Below are positions 9,776 to 19,076 of a DNA stretch of 64,000 bases, one piece after another. The notes below the pieces were generated by a model that worked only from the letters and a program-made list of their open reading frames with translations, had not been told where the DNA came from and did no database searches. The stretch is from Hydrogenophaga sp. IBVHS1 (GTDB taxonomy: Bacteria > Pseudomonadota > Gammaproteobacteria > Burkholderiales > Burkholderiaceae_C), in the NCBI RefSeq assembly GCF_002127265.1, contig NZ_NFUU01000001.1:2054040-2118039 (forward strand), in the 5' to 3' direction. Position 1 is the stretch's first letter, and the number at the start of each line of letters is the position of its first letter. Both the position numbers and the translations under genes were made by a program.

Positions 9776-10537
9776 TTAACGCAACTGGACGGAGCCTGAC
9801 ACTGTCACGTTGACGGTGGATTTGCCGGCTTCCACCGGCACGGCGGCGTCGGACATGGCCGCCTTGGCCTCCATGGCCATCATGCGCGGCTGAATCGGAC
9901 GACCTTCCTGGTCGGCCGAACTCACCGCCACTTCGCGCAGGCTGTAGCCCGCGAAGCCGAAGCCCTTGGCCACATCGCTCGCACGCTGCTTGAAGCGCTC
10001 GATGGCAAGCGCCTGAACGTCGGCCTCCAGCTTCTGGCGCGCCTCACGAGAAAGCGAGAACCCCATGTTGCCCATGGTGAGCGTCTGGATCTTGCCCGCC
10101 GTGGAGCTGATCAACGCGAAATCGCGGCCCTCCAGCACCAACTCGGTGCTGCCCTGCCATCCATTGATCTTGCCGTTGCTGCCATAACGCGGATGCAGGC
10201 TGAACTGACCGGTGCGCACTTCAAGTTGCTGCGGTTTCGCGCTGGCACGTGCCACTGCAAGGGCAGCGTCGAGCGCCTGCTTGAGCTGGTTCTGCACCGT
10301 GACGGCGTCGGGCCCTTCACGCGTGGTGTTCAGGCTCATGCTTAACCAGTCCTGCTGCACTTCCATAAAGCCGCTGGCCGAGATGTTCACCACGTTGGCC
10401 GGCACGGGGGCCACGCCCTGCGCATGAGCCGGTGCGACTGCCAGCAGCCCAAGGGCCATGACAGCGGGCAGAAAAAACCTGGGGAAAGAGAAAGGGGAGG
10501 AAATGAGATTGAGCGAGCGAATCGAGGGCAAGGTCAT
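9776..10537 (-). CDS. Secreted SIMPL-domain (DUF541) protein
   Basis: Periplasmic or outer-membrane-associated protein of the SIMPL/YggE type, whose biochemical role is unclear. Of 253 residues, about 1-39 form a signal peptide ending PAHAQ; the remainder holds VNISASGFMEVQQDWLSMSL and MGFSLSREARQKLEADVQ, both typical of this domain. Its ATG overlaps the stop of the upstream 98-residue gene as ATGA, so the two are translationally coupled. The pair is divergent from ompR-envZ. Confidence 0.85.
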   Translation of the reverse strand: MTLPSIRSLNLISSPFSFPRFFLPAVMALGLLAVAPAHAQGVAPVPANVVNISASGFMEVQQDWLSMSLNTTREGPDAVTVQNQLKQALDAALAVARASAKPQQLEVRTGQFSLHPRYGSNGKINGWQGSTELVLEGRDFALISSTAGKIQTLTMGNMGFSLSREARQKLEADVQALAIERFKQRASDVAKGFGFAGYSLREVAVSSADQEGRPIQPRMMAMEAKAAMSDAAVPVEAGKSTVNVTVSGSVQLR

Positions 10538-10830
10538 GGCTTGGAACGGAAGTCGTAGGGAGGCTGGTCACGCAGCTGCTCGCGCAAGCGCTGGCGCTCT
10601 TCCACCGAAAGGCGGTAGGGCTTGCTGGTGTCGTCCATGTCATCAAAAGGCTGACGAAGCGCATCGCGCAGGCGCATCGGTCCCCGCACCTCGCTGCTGT
10701 CGCCCATGGAGATGGGCAGAACGGTCACGGGGACATCCGTTGGCACCGGATGCACGCGCTGACCGTCCTGTCCCGCCATCAATGGACTGAAGAAGGACAG
10801 CATCAGTACGCTCGTCAGAATGGATTTCAT
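10534..10830 (-). CDS. Small secreted hypothetical protein
   Basis: A 98-residue protein I do not recognise. MKSILTSVLMLSFFSPLMAG looks like a signal peptide, and the mature part is short, charged and proline-rich at the end (QPPYDFRSKP). The stop overlaps the SIMPL gene start by 4 bases, and the two probably act or are regulated together. It is transcribed away from ompR across a 169-base divergent region. Confidence 0.7.
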   Translation of the reverse strand: MKSILTSVLMLSFFSPLMAGQDGQRVHPVPTDVPVTVLPISMGDSSEVRGPMRLRDALRQPFDDMDDTSKPYRLSVEERQRLREQLRDQPPYDFRSKP

Positions 10831-10936
10831 GGTCCGCTCAAGTATGAACATGCCGCCGATTGTGTGATGTGCCCTCCGTGAAGTCGCTGCCAGCGCGGGC
10901 AACATCTGTAACAGCGTGTCAGGAAAATAAAATTTG

Positions 10937-10952
10937 AGTGCTGACAAGCACT
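10937..10952. promoter_or_regulatory. Inverted repeat in ompR upstream region
   Basis: AGTGCT-GACA-AGCACT, perfect 6-bp arms, in the divergent region between the small secreted protein and ompR. It could be an operator or a leader hairpin; nothing identifies the binding protein. Confidence 0.35.
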
Positions 10953-10973
10953 TGGCGCTGCCACAATCGAGTT

Positions 10974-10984
10974 TGTTACATATT
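10974..10984 (+). promoter_or_regulatory. OmpR-box-like sequence before ompR
   Basis: TGTTACATATT resembles the GTTACA half-sites of enterobacterial OmpR operators (known consensus), and an inverted TGTAACA lies at 10907-10913. The box sits about 16 bases before the ompR start, suggesting autoregulation (inference). Confidence 0.4.
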
Positions 10985-10999
10985 TCGGAAGTTGCTCCC

Positions 11000-11731
11000 A
11001 TGCCACAAAACAGTGTTCGCCCCAACAAGGTTCTCGTCGTCGACGACGACGTTCGCATCCGAGATCTGCTGCGCCGCTACCTGATGCAGGAAGGCTTCGA
11101 GGTCATGCTGGCCGAAGATGGAAAAGCCCTCAACCGGGTGCTGCAGCGCGATTCGGTCGACCTCATCGTGCTCGACCTGATGATGCCCGGCGAGGACGGC
11201 TTGTCCATCTGCCGCCGCCTGCGTGCCAATGGGGACCGCACGCCCATCATCATGCTCACCGCCAAAAGTGAAGACGTCGATCGCATCGTGGGCCTGGAGG
11301 TCGGCGCCGACGACTACCTCGGCAAGCCCTTCAACCCGCGCGAGCTGCTCGCCCGCATTCATGCCGTGCTCCGCCGCCGCCCGCCCACCGAAGTGCCAGG
11401 TGCGCCATCGCAAGACCAGGAGGTGGTCAAGTTCGGCCCGTTTGAGTTCGACCTCAGCTTGCGCACGCTGCGCAAGGACAGCGTGGACCTGCCGCTGACC
11501 ACCGGCGAGTTCGCCATGCTCAAGGCCTTGGTTCGCCATCCGCGCCAGCCGCTGTCGCGCGAGAAACTGGCCCAGTTGGCCCGCGGCCGGGAATTCGAGC
11601 CTTTCGACCGCAGCCTGGACGTGCAGGTTTCGCGACTGCGCAAGCTCATTGAAGAAGATGCCGCCTCGCCCCGCTACCTGCAGACCGTGTGGGGCGTGGG
11701 GTACGTGTTCGTGCCGGACGGCAATGCCTGA
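11000..11731 (+). CDS. ompR: OmpR-family response regulator
   Basis: Phosphorylation-controlled transcription factor paired with the next gene. The 243 residues hold a receiver domain (VLVVDDDVRIR acidic pocket, phospho-acceptor Asp in LIVLDLMMPGEDG, Lys in GKPFNPRELLAR) and a winged-helix DNA-binding domain ending SRLRKLIEEDAASPRYLQTVWGVGYVF written here only in part by family resemblance. The ATG at 11000 fits the usual OmpR N-terminus. The stop and the envZ start share one base (TGATG), indicating coupling. Confidence 0.93.
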   Translation: MPQNSVRPNKVLVVDDDVRIRDLLRRYLMQEGFEVMLAEDGKALNRVLQRDSVDLIVLDLMMPGEDGLSICRRLRANGDRTPIIMLTAKSEDVDRIVGLEVGADDYLGKPFNPRELLARIHAVLRRRPPTEVPGAPSQDQEVVKFGPFEFDLSLRTLRKDSVDLPLTTGEFAMLKALVRHPRQPLSREKLAQLARGREFEPFDRSLDVQVSRLRKLIEEDAASPRYLQTVWGVGYVFVPDGNA

Positions 11732-13134
11732 TGCCCGACGAGTCACGCGTTCCGTTCGAGACCCAGCCGGCCTCGCTGGAAACAGCGCCGGCACCGCTGG
11801 AGATGCGCCCCAACCGGGGCGTGAGCCTGTTCTGGCGCACGTTTCTCTTCCTCGCGCTGCTGCTCGTGGGCTGCATCGTCGCGTGGCTGCAGACCTTTCG
11901 GGCGCTTGAATACGAACCGCGTGCACTCCAGAGTGCAAACCAGCTCGCTTCGCTGGTCAACCTGAGCCGGGCAGCGCTGATCCACTCGGACGCCATTGCG
12001 CGCGTCTCGCTGATCAAGACGCTGGCCAACGAAGAAGGCTTGCGCATCGCGCCGCGTGAACCGACCGACACCTTCCGCCTCTACAACACCGACGCACTCA
12101 GCCGCAATGTGGCCGAGCGACTCAGCGGCCGCCTCGGGCCCGACACGCTGGTGGCGCGGGAGGTGAATGGCACGCCCGGGCTGTGGATCGGGTTCACCAT
12201 TGACGACGACCCCTACTGGCTGCTCACCGATCCTTCTCGCATCGGGCCCGTGGCCGGAACCACCTGGCTGATCTGGCTGGGCACGGCCGCGCTGCTCTCG
12301 CTCACTGGCGCAGCCTTGATTGCAAGGCTGATCAACCGCCCGCTGAAGAAGCTCTCTTTTGCCGCCAGCCGTGTGCGCGAAGGCGACTTCAACGCCAGCC
12401 AGCTCAACGAATCGGTGGCCACGAGCGAGATCCGCGAAGTCAACATCGGCTTCAACCGGATGGCCCAGCGCCTGTCCAAGATCGAGCAGGACCGCGCGCT
12501 CATGCTCGCAGGGATCTCCCACGATCTGCGCACGCCGCTGGCGCGCCTGCGGCTGGAAACCGAAATGAGCGTGGACGATCCCCAGGCGCGCGAGCACATG
12601 GCGGCCGACATCGAGCAGGTCAACGCCATCATCGACAAATTCCTCGACTACGCGCGACCCGACCACATCAAGCCCGAGCGCGTGAACCTCAACCAGGTGG
12701 TGGACGCCGCGATTTTCTCCGTCGGACAGGACCCCAACACCGTCATCACCACCAGCATTCCGACGCAGACCATCGTGATGGGCGATGCAGTGGAACTCCA
12801 GCGTGTCTTCGCCAACCTGCTGGAGAACGCCATGCGCTACGGCAAGGACCCCGACACGGGTGTGACACGGGTGGAAATCGCAGCCAAGACCAAGGACGAC
12901 TTCGTGCTGATCAAGCTGCGGGACTACGGCCAGGGCGTCAATCCCGACCAGATCGAGCAACTGACACAGCCCTTTTTCCGCGGCGACGTTTCTCGCACAG
13001 CAGCCACCGGCACCGGCTTGGGCCTGGCCATCGTGGATCGCGCCATTGCGCGCATGGGTGGGCGCTTTGCGGTGGCCAACAGCAGCACCGGTGGCCTCGC
13101 GGCTCACATGAAACTGGTCAAGGCGTCTTCCTGA
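11731..13134 (+). CDS. envZ: EnvZ-type sensor histidine kinase
   Basis: Inner-membrane kinase that phosphorylates the preceding regulator. The 467-residue protein has two membrane segments ([16 protein letters not shown] near 40 and [20 protein letters not shown] near 195) flanking a periplasmic sensor, then a HAMP region, the H-box [14 protein letters not shown], the N-box LLENAMRYG and the G-box [11 protein letters not shown]. It overlaps ompR by one base. Its 3' end overlaps the convergent ispF stop by 17 bases, leaving no room for a terminator between them. Confidence 0.92.
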   Translation: MPDESRVPFETQPASLETAPAPLEMRPNRGVSLFWRTFLFLALLLVGCIVAWLQTFRALEYEPRALQSANQLASLVNLSRAALIHSDAIARVSLIKTLANEEGLRIAPREPTDTFRLYNTDALSRNVAERLSGRLGPDTLVAREVNGTPGLWIGFTIDDDPYWLLTDPSRIGPVAGTTWLIWLGTAALLSLTGAALIARLINRPLKKLSFAASRVREGDFNASQLNESVATSEIREVNIGFNRMAQRLSKIEQDRALMLAGISHDLRTPLARLRLETEMSVDDPQAREHMAADIEQVNAIIDKFLDYARPDHIKPERVNLNQVVDAAIFSVGQDPNTVITTSIPTQTIVMGDAVELQRVFANLLENAMRYGKDPDTGVTRVEIAAKTKDDFVLIKLRDYGQGVNPDQIEQLTQPFFRGDVSRTAATGTGLGLAIVDRAIARMGGRFAVANSSTGGLAAHMKLVKASS

Positions 13135-13618
13135 GCAGCAACACGATGGCGCGCGCCTCCATGCTGAGGCCCGCCCCCACCGGGCCGATCTTCTCGGCAG
13201 TCTTGGCTTTCACATTGACCTGATCTTTTGACACGCCCAGCGCGATGGCGATGCGCTCGCACATGGCGCCGATGTGCGGCGCGAGCTTGGGTGCCTGCGC
13301 GATGACGGTGCTGTCCACATTGCCGATGTCGAAACCCGCCGCGCGCACGCGCCTCGCCGCCTCGGCCAGCAGCACGGTGGAATCTGCGCCTTTGAAATGC
13401 GGGTCGGTGTCGGGGAAATGACGGCCAATATCACCCAGCGCCGCGGCGCCCAGCAGGGCATCGGTGATGGCATGCAGCAGCACGTCGGCGTCGGAATGCC
13501 CGAGCAAACCATGCGTGTGCGGAATGTTCACCCCGCCAATGATCAGCGGCCGACCTGTCACGAGCGCGTGGACGTCCCAGCCTTCGCCGATCCGGAAGGT
13601 GGGCAGGTGGGTGTTCAT
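13118..13618 (-). CDS. ispF: 2-C-methyl-D-erythritol 2,4-cyclodiphosphate synthase
   Basis: Fifth step of the MEP isoprenoid pathway, forming MEcPP from CDP-ME 2-phosphate. The 166 residues include the zinc-site motif [10 protein letters not shown] near the N-terminus, [18 protein letters not shown] and the C-terminal [20 protein letters not shown] segment typical of the family. ATGA overlap with the upstream ispD stop indicates a coupled ispDF unit. Confidence 0.96.
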   Translation of the reverse strand: MNTHLPTFRIGEGWDVHALVTGRPLIIGGVNIPHTHGLLGHSDADVLLHAITDALLGAAALGDIGRHFPDTDPHFKGADSTVLLAEAARRVRAAGFDIGNVDSTVIAQAPKLAPHIGAMCERIAIALGVSKDQVNVKAKTAEKIGPVGAGLSMEARAIVLLLRKTP

Positions 13619-14364
13619 GAGCGGCTCCTGAGTACGGCTTCTGCCAGCGCGAAGTCTTCGGGGTAGGTGACCTTGAAGTTCTGCGCGCTGCCGCGCACCA
13701 GCAAGGGATGGTGACCGGCCAGTTCCATGGCGCTGGCCTCGTCAGTCACGCCAGCGAAGCCGTGCTTCTGATGCGCGGCCAGTGCGTCCCGCAACGCGCC
13801 CAGGCGGAACATCTGCGGCGTCTGGGCCAGCCATTTGTCCACGCGATCGACTGTGCTGGCCACACGGCCGCCCTCCTCGGCCTTCAGCGTGTCGGGCAAG
13901 GGCAGTGCCAGCAGGCCACCCACGGCGTCGCCAAGGCAGGCATCAATCAGGTGGTCCACCTGCGCCGGTGTGACCAGACAGCGCGCGGCATCGTGCACCA
14001 GCACCCAGTCTTCCGCGTTCGCACCTTGTTCCAGCAAGGCCAGCAGGCCGTTGAAGACGCTTTCGGCACGGGTCGCGCCGCCGCATCGCGCGAGCAAGGT
14101 GCCCACGGGCTGCGATGCCCACCAGGCGTCTTCTGGCGCGATGACGACCACGCAGAGATCCACACGGGGCACGGCGCGCAGCGCGGCCAGCGTGTGCATC
14201 ACCAGCGGCTGGCCGGCAATGGGCTGGTATTGCTTGGGGAGTTCAGTACCAGCCCGGGAACCCACGCCCGCACAGGGCAGCAGCGCGTGGCAGCGGGGGG
14301 TGGGATGGGAGGTCAATTCGGTCGGGGCATCGGGCATGGGTGCCTGCATTCTAGAATCAGCCAT
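13615..14364 (-). CDS. ispD: 2-C-methyl-D-erythritol 4-phosphate cytidylyltransferase
   Basis: Third MEP-pathway step, transferring CMP to methylerythritol phosphate. The 249 residues have the nucleotide-binding motif [19 protein letters not shown] (Cys where many members have Ala), [13 protein letters not shown], and [14 protein letters not shown]. Three ATGs (14364, 14349, 14337) could start it; the extra N-terminal residues are unconserved, so the true start is uncertain by up to nine codons. It overlaps ispF by 4 bases and is divergent from mfd. Confidence 0.93.
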   Translation of the reverse strand: MADSRMQAPMPDAPTELTSHPTPRCHALLPCAGVGSRAGTELPKQYQPIAGQPLVMHTLAALRAVPRVDLCVVVIAPEDAWWASQPVGTLLARCGGATRAESVFNGLLALLEQGANAEDWVLVHDAARCLVTPAQVDHLIDACLGDAVGGLLALPLPDTLKAEEGGRVASTVDRVDKWLAQTPQMFRLGALRDALAAHQKHGFAGVTDEASAMELAGHHPLLVRGSAQNFKVTYPEDFALAEAVLRSRS

Positions 14365-14459
14365 CGCACCCCCGGCCCAACAGGCCGAGGGTGTTCGTCA
14401 TGGTCAATCTGGCCTCCTACAAGCTCAAGTCCAACCCTGCTCCGTTTTTCCGTCTTCTC

Positions 14460-17400
14460 ATGGACTTGCCCAAACTCTCTCCTGGCAAACGCCACACCCT
14501 GCCCCTGCCAGGCGGCTCGGCCGATGCCCTGCTGGTGGCCCGACTGGCCGCGCGTGAAAAGGCCGCTGGCCGGCTGACTGCGATCGTTACGGCAGATGCC
14601 AACGACGCACAGCGCCTGATCGATGAAATGGCGTTCTTCGCGCCGGAGCTGCGCTGCGCGCTGTTTCCCGACTGGGAAACGCTGCCTTACGACACCTTCT
14701 CACCGCACCAGGACCTGATCAGCGAACGCCTGGCCACGCTCTGGCGGATTTCTCAGCGCGACAAGGACACCGGCGCCGACGTGGTTCTGGTGCCCGCCAC
14801 CACCGCGCTGTACCGGCTGGCTCCGCCCGCCTTCCTGGCCGGCTATACCTTCCACTTCAAGGTCAAGCAGAAGCTTGACGAAGCCAAACTGAAAGGCCAG
14901 TTGACCCTGGCCGGCTACCAGCATGTGACACAGGTGGTGAGCCCGGGCGAGTACGCGGTGCGTGGCGGCCTGATCGACCTCTTCCCGATGGGCAGCCTGG
15001 TGCCCTACCGCGTGGATTTGTTCGACGACGAGATCGACAGCATCCGCACCTTCGATCCCGACAGCCAGCGCAGCCTGTACCCGGTGACAGAAGTGCGGCT
15101 GCTGCCAGGCCGCGAGTTCCCCATGGACGACGCGGCACGGGCACGCTTTCGCAGCCGCTGGCGGGAGTTGCTGGAGGGCGATCCGACCAAGAGCCGCATC
15201 TACAAGGACATCGGCAACGGTGTGGCCACCGCCGGCATCGAGTACTACCTGCCGCTGTTCTTCGACGACACCGCCACCGTGTTCGACTACCTGGGCGCTG
15301 ATGCCACCGTTGTGCTGCACGGCGAACTCGAGCCCGCGTTCCAGCGTTTCTGGCAGGACACCAAGGACCGCCACCGCCTTTTGAGGGGTGACCCGGAACG
15401 ACCGGTGCTGCCTCCAGAGGCCTTGTTTCTGGACGCCGAGCAGTTCTACATTCGCGCGAACCAGCACGCGCAGCTCGCTCTCAAATCCGTTCGCCCTGAG
15501 CTAGTCGAAGGGCTTGGTGAGGCTTCGACAGGCTCAGCCCGAACGGCATTTGCAGAAATCAACGGCTTGCCCGACCTCTCGGTGCTGCGCGGCGCGGAAG
15601 ATCCGCTCGCACGACTGCAAGGCCACATTCGCAACACCACGCACCGCGTGCTGCTGCTGGCCGAGAGCGATGGACGACGCGAGAGCCTGCTCGATTTTCT
15701 GCGCGCCAGCGGCTTGAATCCGCCGGTGGTCGACTCGCTGGCCGAGTTCCAGGCGAGCGACGAAAAGACGGGCATGGCCACCGCCGCGCTCACGGTGGGG
15801 TTTTCATGGCTCGACGAGGGCATCGACTTCGTCACCGAGACCGAACTCTTCGCCGCTGGCCCCACCACGCGCCGGCGCAAGAAGCAGGAGCAGGTCAGCG
15901 ATGTCGATGCGCTGATCAAGGATCTCTCCGAACTCAATGTGGGCGACCCGGTGGTGCACAACGCCCATGGCATTGGCCGCTACCGGGGTCTGGTGAACAT
16001 GGACATGGGGGAGAAAAACCCCGACGGCTCGCCCGCGCTGCAGGAGTTTCTGCACCTGGAATACGCCGACAAGGCGGTGCTCTACGTACCGGTGAGCCAG
16101 CTGCAACTGATTGGCCGATACACCGGCGTGAGTGCCGACGAAGCCCCGCTGCACAGGCTGGGCAGCGGGCAATGGGAGAAGGCCAAGCGCAAGGCGGCCG
16201 AACAGGTGCGCGATGCGGCGGCCGAACTGCTCAACATTTACGCACGCCGCGCCGCGCGCCAGGGCCACGCCTTCCGCTATTCGGCACAAGACTACGAGGT
16301 GTTCGCCAACGACTTCGGCTTCGAGGAAACCGCCGACCAGCGCGCCGCCATCCACGCCGTCATTCAGGACATGATCAGCCCGCGCCCGATGGACCGACTG
16401 GTCTGCGGCGATGTCGGCTTCGGCAAGACCGAAGTGGCGCTGCGCGCCGCCTTCGTGGCCGTGACCGGAGGCCGCCAGGTGGCATTTCTCGCCCCCACCA
16501 CGCTGCTGGCCGAGCAGCACTTCCACACGTTGACCGACCGCTTTTCGAAGTGGCCGGTGAAGGTGGCCGAGATGAGCCGCTTCCGCTCCACCAAGGAAAT
16601 CAACGCAGCGGCCAAGGGCCTGGCCGATGGCTCGGTCGACATCGTGGTCGGCACGCACAAGCTGCTCAGCGAGAGCGTGAAGTTCAAGGACCTGGGCCTG
16701 CTCATCATCGACGAGGAACACCGCTTTGGCGTGCGGCACAAGGAGCAGATGAAGGCCATGCGTGCCGAGGTGGATGTGCTCACGCTCACCGCCACCCCGA
16801 TTCCACGCACACTGGGCATGGCGCTCGAAGGCCTGCGAGACCTCTCGGTGATCGCGACCGCGCCGCAACGCCGCCTGGCCATCAAGACCTTTGTGCGCAA
16901 CGAAGGCAATGGCGTGATCCGCGAGGCGGTGCTGCGGGAATTGAAGCGCGGTGGGCAGGTCTATTTTCTGCACAACGAGGTGGAAACGATCGAGAACCGC
17001 CGGCAGAAGCTGGAAGAAATATTGCCCGAGGCGCGCATTGCGATTGCACACGGCCAGATGCCCGAGCGCGAGCTGGAACGCGTGATGCGCGACTTTGTGG
17101 CCCAGCGCTACAACCTGTTGCTGTGCTCCACCATCATCGAGACCGGCATCGACGTGCCCACGGCCAACACCATCGTGATGAGCCGCGCCGACAAGTTCGG
17201 CCTGGCGCAGCTTCACCAGCTTCGTGGACGGGTGGGTCGCAGCCACCACCAGGCTTACGCCTACCTCATGGTCCCCGACACCGAAGGCCTGACCAAACAG
17301 GCTTCGCAGCGGCTGGACGCCATCCAGCAGATGGAAGAACTCGGCAGCGGCTTCTACCTGGCCATGCACGATCTGGAGATTCGCGGTGCCGGTGAGGTGC

Positions 17401-17981
17401 TGGGCGAGAACCAGAGCGGCAACATGCTGGAGGTGGGCTTCCAGCTTTACAACGAGATGCTGAGCGAGGCCGTGCGCTCGCTCAAGGCCGGCCGCGAGCC
17501 CGATCTGCTCTCGCCGCTCTCGGTCACGACCGACATCAACCTGCACGCACCCGCTTTGCTGCCCAGCGACTACTGCGGCGACGTGCACCTGCGCCTGTCG
17601 TTCTACAAAAAGCTTGCCACTGCGAAGAACACCGATCAAGTGGACGCGCTTCTCGAGGAAATAGTAGACCGCTTCGGCAAGCTGCCACCGCAAGCGCAGA
17701 CGCTGATTGATGTGCACCGCCTGCGTTGCATCAGTGCACCCTACGGCGTGGTGAAGGTGGACGCTGCGCCCGGCGTGATCCAGATCACCTTCCGCGCCAA
17801 CCCGCCGTTCGACTCGATGCGCATCATTGAGCTGATCCAGAAGAACAAGCACATCAAACTGGCCGGCAACGAAAAACTGCGCATCGAGCGCGCGCTCCCC
17901 GAGGTGAAAGATCGGGTGCAGATGGTGCGGGACGTGCTGCGCTCGCTCGGCCAACCCTTGAAGCAATCCGAACCCGCATGA
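14460..17981 (+). CDS. mfd: Transcription-repair coupling factor Mfd
   Basis: ATP-driven translocase that removes stalled RNA polymerase and recruits UvrA. About 1173 residues: UvrB-homology N-terminal domains, the RNAP-interaction region, a RecG-like helicase with GDVGFGKTEVALRAA (Walker A), the DEEH box in LLIIDEEHRFGV, and a C-terminal D7/TRCF domain. The start at MDLPKLSPGKRHTLPLP matches the family N-terminus; an ATG at 14400 with an upstream GAGGG would add 20 residues. Residues 343-363 are encoded by a 60-bp palindromic dispersed repeat inserted in frame. The stop overlaps serB by 4 bases. Confidence 0.95.
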   Translation: MDLPKLSPGKRHTLPLPGGSADALLVARLAAREKAAGRLTAIVTADANDAQRLIDEMAFFAPELRCALFPDWETLPYDTFSPHQDLISERLATLWRISQRDKDTGADVVLVPATTALYRLAPPAFLAGYTFHFKVKQKLDEAKLKGQLTLAGYQHVTQVVSPGEYAVRGGLIDLFPMGSLVPYRVDLFDDEIDSIRTFDPDSQRSLYPVTEVRLLPGREFPMDDAARARFRSRWRELLEGDPTKSRIYKDIGNGVATAGIEYYLPLFFDDTATVFDYLGADATVVLHGELEPAFQRFWQDTKDRHRLLRGDPERPVLPPEALFLDAEQFYIRANQHAQLALKSVRPELVEGLGEASTGSARTAFAEINGLPDLSVLRGAEDPLARLQGHIRNTTHRVLLLAESDGRRESLLDFLRASGLNPPVVDSLAEFQASDEKTGMATAALTVGFSWLDEGIDFVTETELFAAGPTTRRRKKQEQVSDVDALIKDLSELNVGDPVVHNAHGIGRYRGLVNMDMGEKNPDGSPALQEFLHLEYADKAVLYVPVSQLQLIGRYTGVSADEAPLHRLGSGQWEKAKRKAAEQVRDAAAELLNIYARRAARQGHAFRYSAQDYEVFANDFGFEETADQRAAIHAVIQDMISPRPMDRLVCGDVGFGKTEVALRAAFVAVTGGRQVAFLAPTTLLAEQHFHTLTDRFSKWPVKVAEMSRFRSTKEINAAAKGLADGSVDIVVGTHKLLSESVKFKDLGLLIIDEEHRFGVRHKEQMKAMRAEVDVLTLTATPIPRTLGMALEGLRDLSVIATAPQRRLAIKTFVRNEGNGVIREAVLRELKRGGQVYFLHNEVETIENRRQKLEEILPEARIAIAHGQMPERELERVMRDFVAQRYNLLLCSTIIETGIDVPTANTIVMSRADKFGLAQLHQLRGRVGRSHHQAYAYLMVPDTEGLTKQASQRLDAIQQMEELGSGFYLAMHDLEIRGAGEVLGENQSGNMLEVGFQLYNEMLSEAVRSLKAGREPDLLSPLSVTTDINLHAPALLPSDYCGDVHLRLSFYKKLATAKNTDQVDALLEEIVDRFGKLPPQAQTLIDVHRLRCISAPYGVVKVDAAPGVIQITFRANPPFDSMRIIELIQKNKHIKLAGNEKLRIERALPEVKDRVQMVRDVLRSLGQPLKQSEPA
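15487..15546. repeat. REP-like palindromic repeat inside mfd
   Basis: Imperfect inverted repeat: left arm CCGTTCG-CCCTGAGC-TAGTCGAAG, right arm CTTCGACAGGCTCAG-CCCGAACGG, with about 12 bases between. It is read through in the mfd frame as SVRPELVEG...ASTGSARTA, a peptide I recall recurring in unrelated proteins of this bacterial family. The surrounding Mfd sequence is normal on both sides. Confidence 0.8.
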
Positions 17982-18709
17982 CCACCACCACAACCACTGA
18001 ATTCGCCCCGGGCCTGACCATTCGGGGCTTCACGCCGCCCTTGAAACTGAGCGACTACAAGCTCATTGCGTTCGACATGGACTCCACGCTCATCAGCATT
18101 GAGTGTGTGGATGAGATCGCCGACGCCGTGGGCAAGAAGGCCGAAGTGGCTGCCATCACCGAGGCCGCCATGCGCGGCGAGATTGGCGACTACAAGGAAA
18201 GCCTGCGCCAGCGCGTGAAGCTGCTGCGCGGCGTGACCGTGGCCGACATGGAGCAGGTCTACACCGAACGCCTTCGCATCAATCCTGGCGCTGCCGAACT
18301 CATCACCGCCTGCAAGGCCGCTGGCTTGAAGGTGCTGCTGGTTTCAGGCGGCTTCACATTTTTCAGCGAACGCGTGCGGCAGACACTGGGCATTGACTTC
18401 ACCCGCGCGAACATGCTGGAAGTGGAGAGCGGCCCCAACTGTGGCCAGCTCACCGGGCGCATGGTGAACCAGGCGTGGGGAGACATTTGCGACGGTACGG
18501 AGAAGCGGCGCACGCTGCTGGAAGTGGCCTCGTTGCTCGGCATCGAAGCCTCGCAATGCATCGCCATGGGCGATGGCGCCAACGACCTGCCGATGATGGA
18601 TGTGGCCGGACTCTCCGTGGCCTACCACGCCAAGCCTGCCGTGCGCGCGCAAGCCATGGTGGCCATCAACGAAGGCGGGCTCGACAGGCTGCTGGAAATT
18701 CTGCGCTGA
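17978..18709 (+). CDS. serB: Phosphoserine phosphatase
   Basis: Last step of serine biosynthesis, hydrolysing O-phosphoserine. The 243-residue HAD enzyme shows motif I FDMDSTLISIECVDEIAD (nucleophile first Asp), motif II in LLVSGGFTFF, and motif IV GDGANDLPMMDVAG. It lacks the N-terminal ACT-like domain of some SerB proteins, having only a short leader. ATGA overlap with mfd implies coupled expression. Confidence 0.95.
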   Translation: MTTTTTTEFAPGLTIRGFTPPLKLSDYKLIAFDMDSTLISIECVDEIADAVGKKAEVAAITEAAMRGEIGDYKESLRQRVKLLRGVTVADMEQVYTERLRINPGAAELITACKAAGLKVLLVSGGFTFFSERVRQTLGIDFTRANMLEVESGPNCGQLTGRMVNQAWGDICDGTEKRRTLLEVASLLGIEASQCIAMGDGANDLPMMDVAGLSVAYHAKPAVRAQAMVAINEGGLDRLLEILR

Positions 18710-18764
18710 CCGTATCCGTTTCTGTGTGACACCGTACAGACCCAGGTTTTTTTGAGGTGGAGAG

Positions 18765-18792
18765 TGGGGTCACCTTCAACAAGGAGACCCCA
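18765..18792 (+). promoter_or_regulatory. Hairpin enclosing the lipoprotein ribosome-binding site
   Basis: TGGGGTC (18765-18771) pairs perfectly with GACCCCA (18786-18792), whose last base is the A of the ATG. The 14-base loop contains the AAGGA Shine-Dalgarno core. It could modulate translation initiation; this is inferred from complementarity only. Confidence 0.4.
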
Positions 18793-19025
18793 TGAACACC
18801 ACATCTCGCATTTCTTCCAGATGGATCGCCCTGGCCGCCACCCTCACAGTGGCTGCCTCTCTCTCCGCCTGCGGCGGCATGACACGTCAGCAGCAGAACA
18901 CCGCGATTGGTGCGGGCGTCGGCGCTGTAGGCGGTTCGGTGCTCACCGGCGGCAGCACCCTTGGCACTCTCGGCGGTGCCGCGGTGGGCGGCATCATCGG
19001 CAATCAGGTCGATCCCAAGAAATAA
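18792..19025 (+). CDS. Glycine-zipper lipoprotein (OsmB/SmpA-like small lipoprotein)
   Basis: A 77-residue outer-membrane lipoprotein candidate. The signal peptide ends in the lipobox LSAC (Cys25 or thereabouts) and the mature part is a glycine zipper, GAGVGAVGGSVLTGG then GTLGGAAVGGIIGNQ, as in OsmB-like and YmgG-like proteins. AAGGAG lies five bases before the ATG. Function is not established; such proteins are often stress-induced. A GC-rich hairpin follows the stop. Confidence 0.8.
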   Translation: MNTTSRISSRWIALAATLTVAASLSACGGMTRQQQNTAIGAGVGAVGGSVLTGGSTLGTLGGAAVGGIIGNQVDPKK

Positions 19026-19044
19026 CCGCTGTGATCGAGGACAG

Positions 19045-19076
19045 CGCGCGGGCGTGGTTCAGCCGCCCGCGCGTTT
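19045..19076 (+). terminator. GC-rich hairpin between convergent genes
   Basis: A 10-bp perfect stem CGCGCGGGCG / CGCCCGCGCG with a 9-base loop, followed by TTT. It serves the lipoprotein gene side; the loop contains the stop codon of the convergent SUI1-family gene. The short T-tract makes it a weak intrinsic terminator. Confidence 0.55.

Noticed and set aside
11731-13618. Frameshift or fusion at the envZ/ispF junction
   Set aside because: The two genes are convergent and overlap by 17 bases; both products are complete.
15487-15546. Intein or intron in mfd
   Set aside because: Only 60 bases, without splicing or endonuclease features, and readable in frame.
15804-17993. A 729-codon open frame antisense to mfd
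   Set aside because: Composition is that of an antisense shadow and the Mfd motifs in the forward strand are complete.
18720-18760. Intrinsic terminator after serB (T-run at about 18750)
   Set aside because: The T-run is real but upstream pairing is only about 4 bp, too weak to call.
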